Positions 53,759 to 62,253 of a stretch of DNA of 64,000 nucleotides are shown piece by piece. The notes below the pieces were generated by a model that saw only the letters and a program-made list of their open reading frames with translations, was not told the origin of the DNA and ran no database searches. Made by a program: the position numbers and the translations under genes. The number at the start of each line of letters is the position of its first letter. Position 1 is the stretch's first letter. The stretch comes from Hyphomonas sediminis (GTDB lineage Bacteria; Pseudomonadota; Alphaproteobacteria; Caulobacterales; Hyphomonadaceae), in NCBI RefSeq assembly GCF_019679475.1, contig NZ_JAIEZP010000001.1:3100001-3164000 (forward strand), written 5' to 3'.

Positions 53759-55093
53759 ATGGCCGAGGCGCCTAGTCCGTTCAAAAATACACCTACACCG
53801 ACCATCATCCACGTCGCGATTGCAGTTCTCATCGCCTACCCAAGGGCCGCCCGGCGCCACACGGCTTCCAAGCTAAAGAAGCTGATCAAGTCTATTAAGG
53901 ACATTGGTCTGCTCGATCCGATCATCGTAGATGAAAGCGACATGGTACTCTCCGGACATCTCCGGATCGAGGCGTTCAAAGCCATGGGCCTCGACACCAT
54001 TCCTGCAATCCGGATGACGCATCTTTCAGCTGATCAGAAAGCTGCCTTTGTTCTGCACGCCAACAAGATTGTTGAAGAAGGCAGCTGGGACAAAGGCATG
54101 CTGAGGCAGGAACTCTCCATGCTCGTGGAGTTTGGCTGCGACATCGATCTGGAAACCACCGGCTTCGACATTGGCGAGATCGATCTGGTTATCGGCACCG
54201 ATGAAGCCGCCGCCGAGGAGGAGCCACTGGTTCCACCGCCTCCCGCGCAGCCCGAAACGCGGCCCGGAGACCTTTGGATCCTGGGAAAGCATCGGCTTCT
54301 CTGCGGGAGTTGTCTTGAGCCGGCGGATTGGGCGCGGCTGATGCGCGATGAGCGCGCCCGCGTCTGCTTCACGGATCCGCCCTACAACGTGAAAATCAAA
54401 GGACACGTTTCCTCGAAGAACCATGACGAGTTCGCGATGGGGTCGAGCGAGATGACGCCCGATGAGTTTGAGGCCTTTCTCAACAGAGCGCTGGATGGTG
54501 CGGTGGAGCGTAGCGTCGATGGCGCCATCCATTTCATCTGCATGGATCATCGCCACATGCGGGAGCTCTACGCGGCCGCAGATCCCCTTTACTCCTCCCA
54601 GCTCAATCTCTGCGTCTGGGCCAAGACCAATGGCGGGATGGGCTCCTTCTACAGGAGCCGGCATGAGCTCATCGCAGTCTACAAAGTCGGGACTGCCCCA
54701 CACATTAATAATGTCCAACTCGGTCGCTTCGGCCGGAACCGGACGAACGTCTGGTCATATGCCGGCGCCAACACATTCCGGAAAGGTCGGGACAAGGACA
54801 TTGCAGATCACCCCACCGTGAAACCCGTGGCCATGGTTGCCGATGCGCTCATGGATGCTTCGGCGCCTGGCGACATCTGCATTGATGGCTTTGGAGGATC
54901 AGGCACACTGATCCTGGCTGCCGAACGCACCAATCGCTTGGCCCGGGTGATCGAACTCGAACCGAAGTATTGCGATGTCGCCGTTCGGCGCTGGGAAGAG
55001 ATGACCGGACGCCAGGCTATTCTAGACCGAGCGGGCTCGAAAAGCCCGCCAGCCCTCTTGCTGCCACCTCCGGGTAAGGAGGGCGCAGCATGA
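53759..55093 (+). CDS. ParB-domain DNA methyltransferase (beta class, phage/element type)
   Basis: The ATG at 53759 is supported by GGAG 7 bp upstream (53749-53752); a TTG at 53747 is also in frame. The ~444-residue protein has an N-terminal ParB-like domain (SKLKKLIKSIKDIGLLDPII, then MVLSGHLRIEAFKAMGLDTI) and a methyltransferase with motif IV CFTDPPYNVKI near residue 205 and the SAM motif IDGFGGSGTLILAAERT near 378. The order IV then I is beta class, as in CcrM-type enzymes. Such fusions are common in phages and integrated elements, where they protect element DNA or mark packaging substrates. It overlaps the DUF5681 gene by ATGA. Recognition site unknown. Confidence 0.9.
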   Translation: MAEAPSPFKNTPTPTIIHVAIAVLIAYPRAARRHTASKLKKLIKSIKDIGLLDPIIVDESDMVLSGHLRIEAFKAMGLDTIPAIRMTHLSADQKAAFVLHANKIVEEGSWDKGMLRQELSMLVEFGCDIDLETTGFDIGEIDLVIGTDEAAAEEEPLVPPPPAQPETRPGDLWILGKHRLLCGSCLEPADWARLMRDERARVCFTDPPYNVKIKGHVSSKNHDEFAMGSSEMTPDEFEAFLNRALDGAVERSVDGAIHFICMDHRHMRELYAAADPLYSSQLNLCVWAKTNGGMGSFYRSRHELIAVYKVGTAPHINNVQLGRFGRNRTNVWSYAGANTFRKGRDKDIADHPTVKPVAMVADALMDASAPGDICIDGFGGSGTLILAAERTNRLARVIELEPKYCDVAVRRWEEMTGRQAILDRAGSKSPPALLLPPPGKEGAA

Positions 55094-55476
55094 GCGAACA
55101 TCCGATCGGTTACGGCAAGCCGCCGAAAAAATCGCAATACAAGCCAGGCCAGTCGGGCAATCCCAAGGGCCGGCCCAAAGGGGCTGGATCCTTCAAAACC
55201 GCACTATCAAGAGAGCTTGAAGCCAAGCTCGAGATCAAAGAAGCCGGAAAACGCAAGAAGGTGTCCAAGCTTGAAGCTATCGCCAAGCGTCTCGTAACCG
55301 ACGCGGTGAATGGGAACCCCAAAGCCCTGTCGGAGCTTCTTCGGCAGCTGAACCTTCACTTCGGTGACGTTCCTGATGCCGATCTTAAGCAACAACCCGC
55401 CAGTGCAGAGGATCAAGCACTCCTCGCTCAGTTCATCGAGCGCGCAATCGCTGAAAGGAGGAGCAGCAATGGTTGA
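55090..55476 (+). CDS. DUF5681 protein (terminase-associated)
   Basis: A 128-residue basic protein with the DUF5681 signature near the N-terminus (KPPKKSQYKPGQSGNPKGRP), a helical middle and an acidic-polar end. The family regularly precedes phage or GTA terminase genes and has been suggested to act as a small terminase-like or DNA-binding partner. It overlaps both neighbours (4 bp with the methyltransferase, 8 bp with the terminase), so the three genes form one translational unit. Confidence 0.85.
   Translation: MSEHPIGYGKPPKKSQYKPGQSGNPKGRPKGAGSFKTALSRELEAKLEIKEAGKRKKVSKLEAIAKRLVTDAVNGNPKALSELLRQLNLHFGDVPDADLKQQPASAEDQALLAQFIERAIAERRSSNG
55455..55461 (+). promoter_or_regulatory. Shine-Dalgarno site fixing the terminase start
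   Basis: AAGGAGG is located 7 bp upstream of the ATG at 55469. It decides this start over an in-frame ATG at 55364 inside DUF5681. Confidence 0.75.
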
Positions 55477-56941
55477 TCCCAACCGGCTACCAAATCGCGC
55501 GTTTCTCAAAAAGGAAACTCACAGCCTCTTTCGATCGGACTTCAGAAGTTTGATCCGAAAAGCGTTCCGCTGCGCCTTTCCGAGCAGACCGTTTCAGGAC
55601 AACTGGCACATTGAGTCCATCGGGTATCATCTACAAATGGTCGCGGAAGGGAAACTCTCCCGTCTGATGATCAGCGTACCGCCTCGATCACTGAAGTCAT
55701 TCATTACGTCAGTGGTTTTGCCGCTATTCATTATTGGAAATGACCCGACCAAGACAGTTTTGGTCATCTCTCACTCTTTGGATCTCGCGACCAAATTGTC
55801 GAACCAGTTTCGCCAATTGATTTCTCATCCAGAGATACAGGAAATTTTCCCAGCTTTCAGCGGCGCCTTGTCGAAAGACAGCGAAAGAGAAATCACCACG
55901 CTCCAAGGCGGCGGGCGTATAGCGGCATCAGTCGACTCTAACGTGACGGGACGCGGCGGCGACATCATCATTATCGATGACCCGCTCGATGCGTCTGATG
56001 CGGACAACGAGCTAGCGTGTAATAATGTAAACAAATGGCTCGATGAGACGCTATCAACACGAACTAACGATCCAGCGACAACTCCCATTGTTCTGGTGAT
56101 GCAACGACTGTCGATTTTTGACCCAGTAGCCCATCTCGCCGAACAAGAAGATTGGACCCAACTGAGCTTTCCAGCGATCGCGACCCGCAATGAAAAAATT
56201 CTTATCGGAGATGCACTGTACCATGAACGAGCTGCGGGGGATCTACTTCACCCAGATCGCTACCCTCGCACCTATCTCGACACTCAGCGCAAGAAAATGG
56301 GCGCCAGAGCCTTTGAGGCTCAGTTTCAGCAGAATCCAGTGCCGGATGGCGGCGGCATAATCGATCTGAGCAAGTTTCGTCGGTACCGGGAGCTTCCTAA
56401 ACTTTGTGATCTACGATTCTATAGTATCGATGCTGCGTCAGGTTCTGATTCCGGCTCCTATTCGGTAATCATGGGGTTCCGTATCGTAGATGGCAAACTG
56501 TACCTAACAAACGTCGCGCGAAAGCGTTATACTTTTCCAGAATTGTGTCGCTTGGTACACTCTACTTGTACAAAGTTTCGACCGGATCACCTAGTCATCG
56601 AGCGAGCGTCTAATGGATATGCTTTGATCCAGCATCTAAACGAGAAGCTCGAAGGCACACATTTTTGCGAGCAGTACCCTTACTTCGTTCAAGGTATAAA
56701 CCCGCACGTCAGTAAAATAGTGCGCATGGAACAAGCGCTCGTCGCGATCGAAGAAGGGAAGGTCCTCCTGCCGGAGAATGCAGATTGGCTTTCGGCCCTA
56801 GAGTCGGAGCTTCGCGCATTTCCCAATGGCCGATACGATGATCAAGCCGATGCTCTTTCCCAGGCCGTGAAATTTTTCACTTGGTACATGCAGCAACCGT
56901 TCGCTGAAGAGCGTAAGCGCGGCTTCCAGCACCCCAGATAA
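55469..56941 (+). CDS. Phage-type terminase large subunit
   Basis: A 490-residue protein with the two terminase modules. The ATPase has a variant Walker A (SVPPRSLKSFITSVVLP, residue ~70), a Walker B (GGDIIIIDDPLDASDADNEL, ~165) and a coupling region. The RNase H-like nuclease has acidic residues in FYSIDAASGSDSGSYSVIMG (~318), DHLVIERASNG and the final DDQADALSQAVKFF. It packages DNA into capsids. No portal, capsid, protease or tail gene is in the window, so any packaging would need a helper phage's head. GC is slightly lower than in the neighbouring methyltransferase. Confidence 0.9.
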   Translation: MVDPNRLPNRAFLKKETHSLFRSDFRSLIRKAFRCAFPSRPFQDNWHIESIGYHLQMVAEGKLSRLMISVPPRSLKSFITSVVLPLFIIGNDPTKTVLVISHSLDLATKLSNQFRQLISHPEIQEIFPAFSGALSKDSEREITTLQGGGRIAASVDSNVTGRGGDIIIIDDPLDASDADNELACNNVNKWLDETLSTRTNDPATTPIVLVMQRLSIFDPVAHLAEQEDWTQLSFPAIATRNEKILIGDALYHERAAGDLLHPDRYPRTYLDTQRKKMGARAFEAQFQQNPVPDGGGIIDLSKFRRYRELPKLCDLRFYSIDAASGSDSGSYSVIMGFRIVDGKLYLTNVARKRYTFPELCRLVHSTCTKFRPDHLVIERASNGYALIQHLNEKLEGTHFCEQYPYFVQGINPHVSKIVRMEQALVAIEEGKVLLPENADWLSALESELRAFPNGRYDDQADALSQAVKFFTWYMQQPFAEERKRGFQHPR

Positions 56942-57104
56942 ACTCGCAGGTTATTTTTTGCACCTACGCATTATCGCTCCTTAGCGACGAGACCTCCCAC
57001 GCGATGGCACCGTTCTGCGGCTTCCATCAAGGTATGGTTGAATGATACTGTCCAGTTACAGTCTCTGGAACGACAGCATTTTAAACAGACTGCGGGGGAA
57101 GTGA

Positions 57105-59162
57105 ATGTATTTAACATCAGCAAAACTGAAGAATTTCCGCTCCTTCGACGATTGTGAGATTGATTTTCAGCCAGACCTTACCGTGTTGGTGGGCGAGAAC
57201 AACGGCGGCAAAAGTAATGCGATTGATGCGATCCGCCTCCTAACGATACCGCTCGGCGGCCGCCGCGAGATTTATTGCGAGCCCACGGATGTAAGGTTTC
57301 AGAGCGCTTCCCCGCACTTCGAACTCGAAGCGCATTTCTCTGGCCTGACGACCGGCCAGCAAGGGCGCCTGATCAGCGCTGCGACTGACACGACACTGAC
57401 CAAAGCTAAATTCGGATTACGGTTTGATGGCAGCCAGACGGGTGTCCGCCCAATAATTTGGGCTGGCAGGGAGGGCAACGCGCCCGAGCCCGGCTGCCAG
57501 GACATGGTGCGTCATGTCTATTTGCCGCCGCTGCGGGACGCAAAGCGGGCACTGGCGTCCGGTAATCCGACGCGCATCATGGCGCTTTTGAATCACTTTC
57601 TCGGCGAGACAACGCCTGACGAACTGGCGAAGCACCTCGCCCGCAGCCATTCACATGACGTGCTGACGAGTGTGGACGGTGCCGTGGAAAAGGGCCTCAC
57701 TGAACTCACCGCAGGGGTTCGTCGGCAGACCGCTTCGATCGGCTTCGCATCCGACGAATCCCTGATCGACATCGCTCGGGATCTGCGCTTTAAGCTCGCC
57801 GATCATGGCGTGGTGCCGGAGGATTTGCGGTACTCCGGCCACGGATACGCGAACCTCCTGTTCATGGCGATCATTGCTGTTGAGCTTGAGAAAGTGCGAT
57901 CAGCTGACCTGACGCTGTTTTTAGTGGAAGAGCCCGAAGCCCATCTGCACCCGCAATTGCAGGCCGCAGTGCTTGCGTTCTTGCGCGACCGCGCTGACGA
58001 CTCGCGGAAGCAGCCAGCAACGTCGATACAGGCCCCTGCCGGCGAGCTACAAGTGGTCGTCGCGACCCATTCCCCCAACCTGTCTGCGTGGGTCAACAGC
58101 GATCGGCTGGTGGTCTTCAAATCCGTCATCGCACCACCTGATACCAAAACTAAAGACGAGAGTGTCTCCGAATCTTCGGCGTCCGCTTCAAGTGTAATCG
58201 AAGATGCCCTCGCGCCAGCTGATCCCGAAGAAAGTGCCAAACCTACAGATGTCCATGCGACGGCAGTCGCAGCCGCCGCCTCCCGCCGCTCCACCCGCTG
58301 TATCGCGCTTGCGCGAATGGACCTCGATCCCATCGAGCGCCGCAAGGTGGATCGGTATCTGGATGTCACCAAAGCCGCGCTATTGTTCGGCGGCCGGGTG
58401 CTTCTGGTGGAAGGGATTGCTGAGGCCCTGTTATTGCCCGCGATCGCGGAACACCACACCTTGAAGTCCGACAAGGACAAGCTCCGCCTCTTTCGTTCAG
58501 CCGTCTTCATCCCGATCGACGGCGTGGATTTCATCCCCTACGCGACATTGCTGCTCTCCGCCGTCAACGGCGCGCGGATCGCGGACCGCGTCGTCATCAT
58601 GACCGATGGCGACAAGGCGACCGGCAGCGACGACGAAGAAGAGAATGCCGAGAACCCGGAGGATGGCATTCCCGATTCAGACGCAGCTCAGGCAGATGTG
58701 CAATACACTGCTTCATCTGAAGATTATGTGGCAGATGGGATCAAGACGCCGGGATCGCTGTCGTCTGCTTCCTCCGAGAAAACCCCACGGGAGTCGGCAT
58801 CTGTCCTCCCTGGCGAGCACCGCAAGGCTCACCTGGAAAAGCTCGCCGAACGACTGGGTGCAACGGCGCACCTTTCAGTCCTGACCAGCACCTACTCGTT
58901 GGAGGCCGAGCTGCTTGAGGCCGGGAACGGGGAAATCCTTCGCAAGGCTTATCTGACCCTTCACCGCAGATCACAGAAAAAGTGGGACGAGGTTGCGGCG
59001 CTGTCTGGCGATGAACGTGCGCAGGCGGTCCATGATCTATTCAATACGACCCGCAAGGGCGACTTCGCCCAAGTGCTGGCCGGGTTGATAGAAGACGGAA
59101 AGGACACCTTCGTGATCCCCGGCTACATGGCGGCCGCGATTGAAGCGGTGGTAGCGCCGTGA
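57105..59162 (+). CDS. gajA: Gabija GajA-like OLD-family nuclease
   Basis: A 685-residue OLD-family protein. The ABC ATPase has Walker A VGENNGGKSNAIDAI (~30), a signature-like RYSGHGYANLLFMA and Walker B LTLFLVEEPEAHLHP (~271). The TOPRIM domain starts VLLVEGIAEALLLPAI (~432) and has the metal-binding VVIMTDGDKA (~499). An acidic low-complexity insertion (DDEEENAENPEDGIPDS and further, ~500-570) makes it longer than the usual ~580 residues. A gajB-type helicase follows with a 4-bp GTGA overlap, the Gabija two-gene layout. GajA is a sequence-specific nicking nuclease controlled by nucleotide levels in the characterised system. GGGGGAAG precedes the ATG. Confidence 0.87.
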   Translation: MYLTSAKLKNFRSFDDCEIDFQPDLTVLVGENNGGKSNAIDAIRLLTIPLGGRREIYCEPTDVRFQSASPHFELEAHFSGLTTGQQGRLISAATDTTLTKAKFGLRFDGSQTGVRPIIWAGREGNAPEPGCQDMVRHVYLPPLRDAKRALASGNPTRIMALLNHFLGETTPDELAKHLARSHSHDVLTSVDGAVEKGLTELTAGVRRQTASIGFASDESLIDIARDLRFKLADHGVVPEDLRYSGHGYANLLFMAIIAVELEKVRSADLTLFLVEEPEAHLHPQLQAAVLAFLRDRADDSRKQPATSIQAPAGELQVVVATHSPNLSAWVNSDRLVVFKSVIAPPDTKTKDESVSESSASASSVIEDALAPADPEESAKPTDVHATAVAAAASRRSTRCIALARMDLDPIERRKVDRYLDVTKAALLFGGRVLLVEGIAEALLLPAIAEHHTLKSDKDKLRLFRSAVFIPIDGVDFIPYATLLLSAVNGARIADRVVIMTDGDKATGSDDEEENAENPEDGIPDSDAAQADVQYTASSEDYVADGIKTPGSLSSASSEKTPRESASVLPGEHRKAHLEKLAERLGATAHLSVLTSTYSLEAELLEAGNGEILRKAYLTLHRRSQKKWDEVAALSGDERAQAVHDLFNTTRKGDFAQVLAGLIEDGKDTFVIPGYMAAAIEAVVAP

Positions 59163-60889
59163 CCGCGCCCTACTGCCCAACCGACCAACAGAAGGCCGTC
59201 ATCATTCATGACCGATCAGCTTTTGTGACGGCATGTCCGGGTGCCGGCAAGACGCGCACGATAGTCGAGCGGGCCCGGCATCTCGCCGACCGAACTGACG
59301 ACAAGCGTGGAGTCGCTTTTCTGTCCTTCACCAATGCCGCGGTGGATGAGCTTCAGGGTCGCCTACGCCTGTTCGGCCTGCTGCCATCGCCGCTTTTTCC
59401 GAGCTTTATCGGTACATTTGACCGGTTCCTGTGGCAGTTCTTAATTGCCCCGTTCGGCATACCCGGCTGCGCGGCGTTGCCGCGATTGGTGCCCGACAAG
59501 AAGAAATGGGAGGTGAAGCCACCTTTTCCGAGAGCTCAAGCGCTGACCCTCGAGTGTTTCGACAGAACGACAGGTGTGATCGATGCTGATCGCGCTGGAG
59601 AGCAGGGGTTCGACACGACAAAGCGGAATCCCGCAGCTTGGGAAACATGCGCCCGCAGGATCATAGAAAGGGCACGGGTCAAAGGGCTGGTAGATTTTGA
59701 CGATGTACGGCTGTGCGTAGCCGAACGGCTTACGGACACGAACTTCGCCGGGCGAATTGGTACAGCACTCGCCGCCCGTTTTCGCGAGATCGTTGTCGAC
59801 GAGGCGCAGGACTGCAATCCGTCCGACCTGACAGTCGTCCACTGGCTGCGTCGATCGGGACTCACTGTGAAGGTGATCTGCGATCCTCATCAGTCGATCT
59901 TTCAATTCCGGGGCGGAATCACGAACGAGTTGCTCGGTTTCGCGGATACGTTCGATCCTTCAGACCGGCTCGAGATGAGCGGGAATTTCAGGTCCACAGG
60001 GGCAATATGCGCAGCCATCGTCTCGTTGCGCCCACCGAGCGCAAGAGTCCACAAAGACCAAGCCATCGGGAAGCACAAGGACGATCCAACGCCGATACAT
60101 CTGCTGTCCTATAGCGGGAGCGGCGTCTCGACCGCGATCGGAGCCAAGTTCACGGATCTGGTGCGATCGCTGGACATTCAGATCGGGCACGCGCCGGTAT
60201 TGGCATCAAGGCTGCCAAGCGCTTCCAAAGCTGTCGGACAACCGACCTTGGACAAAACCTCGCATATGACGTTGCTCCTAGCAAAGGCCGTGATGAGCTA
60301 TCATTTCGCGTTTGCGGTCGGCAATCGCCGGGAGGCATTGACCGACCTTCACAGGATGATCCTGTTCATACGGGGCCACATAGATGCGATCGGCGACTAC
60401 CACAATCATCTCCCCGAAAGCGGCATCATTGACGGACGCTGGCGGCCGGATGTCATCGCCGTCGCGAACGAACTCAGATACGAGCCGGGAGAAACTCCCG
60501 ACCAGTGGCTCGCCAGGGCCCGCATATCTGTCGGTGCTGGCATGGCTACGGGCCTGAATGTCAATAAGCGTCTTAAATCGCATGCCAACCTTGCGACGGC
60601 GCTGGCGGCCGCGCCGGTGGATGCGCCACCGCCGCGTACAATTCACTCCGCAAAGGGGCTGGAATTCCCGGCGGTGTGTGTCGTGATGACGAGCCAAAAG
60701 GCCGGCAGGATATTGGATTATCTTGAGGGCGACACAACAAATGGCGCAGATGAGGATGCGCGGAAGATTTACGTAGCGGCGTCACGCGCCGAGCGGCTTT
60801 TGGTAATGGCAATCCCAAAGAAAACTGCGGGTCGGATGCAGGCGCTCCTCACGAGTGTCGGTAGCGCGGTCGAAATCCACCAGATTTAG
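59159..60889 (+). CDS. gajB: Gabija GajB-like UvrD-family helicase
   Basis: A 576-residue SF1A helicase: Q-motif plus Walker A TACPGAGKTRTIVERARHL (~25), motif II IVVDEAQDCNPSDL (~212), motif III-like CDPHQSIFQFRGGI, and late motifs HSAKGLEFPAVCVVMTS and YVAASRAERLLVMA. It starts with GTG overlapping the gajA stop. In Gabija, GajB assembles with a GajA tetramer and is thought to sense or unwind DNA. It ends 363 bp before the next gene on the same strand. Confidence 0.87.
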   Translation: MTAPYCPTDQQKAVIIHDRSAFVTACPGAGKTRTIVERARHLADRTDDKRGVAFLSFTNAAVDELQGRLRLFGLLPSPLFPSFIGTFDRFLWQFLIAPFGIPGCAALPRLVPDKKKWEVKPPFPRAQALTLECFDRTTGVIDADRAGEQGFDTTKRNPAAWETCARRIIERARVKGLVDFDDVRLCVAERLTDTNFAGRIGTALAARFREIVVDEAQDCNPSDLTVVHWLRRSGLTVKVICDPHQSIFQFRGGITNELLGFADTFDPSDRLEMSGNFRSTGAICAAIVSLRPPSARVHKDQAIGKHKDDPTPIHLLSYSGSGVSTAIGAKFTDLVRSLDIQIGHAPVLASRLPSASKAVGQPTLDKTSHMTLLLAKAVMSYHFAFAVGNRREALTDLHRMILFIRGHIDAIGDYHNHLPESGIIDGRWRPDVIAVANELRYEPGETPDQWLARARISVGAGMATGLNVNKRLKSHANLATALAAAPVDAPPPRTIHSAKGLEFPAVCVVMTSQKAGRILDYLEGDTTNGADEDARKIYVAASRAERLLVMAIPKKTAGRMQALLTSVGSAVEIHQI

Positions 60890-61252
60890 CGGGCGATCTC
60901 GACCGGGACGAACCCGCCGGTCTCACCGCTTTACTGCTCTTGCTTGTCACGCATCGGGATGCAGGATGCTATCCAGATCCGCACACATGATGTGAAAGAG
61001 CGTCTGACTGCTTTGGAGAGCCTCAGGAGTTGCTTTGAATGACAGGTTTGGGCCAATCTCGGTCGATTAGGCTCTCAGTTCCCTAAGTCTGCATTTGCGC
61101 CCTCAGCAGATATAATAGACTCCTCAGGCGCATCTCCTACTTGGTGGCTTTCAGATCAACGACTCACACCTCTGGAATTCAGCTTCCACAATTATCGAAG
61201 CATTCAGCCAGCAACGTGGACTTCTGCTTCGACCTGAGCCCAAATGCTCCGT
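60890..61252. other. Intergenic stretch of 363 bp
   Basis: No gene, repeat or IS end was recognised. It separates the Gabija pair from the recombinase module and may contain the module's promoter, which could not be placed. Confidence 0.5.
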
Positions 61253-61471
61253 ATGGACAACTTCGATAAAATTCGCGGGAAGCTGATAAAGGTCCTGGAG
61301 GTACTTGAGGACGCCTGCGAGCAGGCAACTGAAGCGCAGCTGCCAGATTTGCCAAACGAAACGCGACTCCAGGAAATCAAAGCCCTCAACCGCCTCATCG
61401 CCACTGCGAAATCACACTGCGAAGAAGCGGAATCCGATACGCTCCATTATATCCGCTCACAGAGCGAATAG
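61253..61471 (+). CDS. Small helical hypothetical protein
   Basis: A 72-residue product from the ATG at 61253 (an ATG at 61244 is also in frame). The sequence is highly charged and helical (FDKIRGKLIKVLEVLEDACE, then EIKALNRLIATAKSHCEEAE), with heptad-like Leu/Ile spacing. It is the first gene of the module that leads to the recombinase. No family recognised; the regular composition and position make it plausible as a real gene. Confidence 0.55.
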   Translation: MDNFDKIRGKLIKVLEVLEDACEQATEAQLPDLPNETRLQEIKALNRLIATAKSHCEEAESDTLHYIRSQSE

Positions 61472-61597
61472 ACTGGACTAGGGCCCTATTCCAAGCATTG
61501 GTATCTCTGTCGCGGCAGACTCCGCGACCGCCCGCCAGATCAGCGGGCCTTCGGGTCGTGGAAGCGCTGATTGCTTCCTAAACCCGAAAGGCACCCC

Positions 61598-61852
61598 ATG
61601 ACCAATCGTAAATCGACACGAGCCGACAAGAAGCCACAACTGCATTCCACGAAAACAGATCAACTCAAAAGTCTCCTCAGCAAACCCGAGGGTATGACAG
61701 TCGAGGCGCTCTCCGCAAAACTTGACTGGCAGACCCACACAACGCGGGCCGCCCTTACCCGCCTAAAACAAGCCGGTATCAGTCTGGAGAAGCTCGCCCC
61801 GGCCGACGGCGCTCGCCAGTCCTGCTACCGTATCGGCGGAGCGAAGAAATGA
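61598..61852 (+). CDS. DUF3489 protein
   Basis: An 84-residue basic protein with a short winged-helix-like region (KSLLSKPEGMTVEALSAKLD, then WQTHTTRAALTRLKQAG), the DUF3489 pattern. The ATG at 61598 is chosen over one at 61571, which lacks a ribosome site and adds a Pro-rich leader. DUF3489, DUF2924 and a serine recombinase recur together in alphaproteobacterial integrative elements, where the first two probably assist or regulate recombination. Overlaps DUF2924 by ATGA. Confidence 0.85.
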   Translation: MTNRKSTRADKKPQLHSTKTDQLKSLLSKPEGMTVEALSAKLDWQTHTTRAALTRLKQAGISLEKLAPADGARQSCYRIGGAKK

Positions 61853-62253
61853 CGTCCACGGCAGAACTTGATGGTATGCTCCGCTCCAGCCTTGTCGATC
61901 AGTATCAGCATCTACTCAGCGCGCCGCCGCCAAAGGGGATAAGCACGCCCCTACTCGGCCGCCTTGTTGCATATGAAGTTCAGGCCGCCAAATATGGCGG
62001 CCTGCCTCTGAGGACCCGGAACAAGCTGCAGACGATTGCCTGCGACCAGGCCGTCGCGCCGGCAGGGCCTTCCCTTCGATCCGGCTCCAGACTTGTCCGC
62101 GACTGGAACGGCGTCACCCATGTCGTTGATGTTCTCAAAGGCGGGTACCGCTATCAGGGGCGCGTCTACAGATCCCTTTCTGCCATCGCGAGAGAAATCA
62201 CGGGCGCCCGCTGGTCGGGCCCCCGCTTTTTCGGCTTGAAAGGCGCATCGTAA
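61849..62253 (+). CDS. DUF2924 protein
   Basis: A 134-residue basic protein with the DUF2924 features: an LGRLVAYEVQAAKYGGLPLR block and RLVRDWNGVTHVVDVLKGGY, then RSLSAIAREITGARWSGPRF near the C-terminus. The family is of unknown function but nearly always precedes a serine recombinase and may be a recombination directionality or DNA-binding factor. Its stop overlaps the recombinase start by 1 bp (TAATG). Confidence 0.88.
   Translation: MTSTAELDGMLRSSLVDQYQHLLSAPPPKGISTPLLGRLVAYEVQAAKYGGLPLRTRNKLQTIACDQAVAPAGPSLRSGSRLVRDWNGVTHVVDVLKGGYRYQGRVYRSLSAIAREITGARWSGPRFFGLKGAS

Noticed and set aside
56974-56987. TCGCT-CCTT-AGCGA hairpin after the terminase gene
   Set aside because: Too short and lacks a T-run, so it is not a convincing intrinsic terminator.
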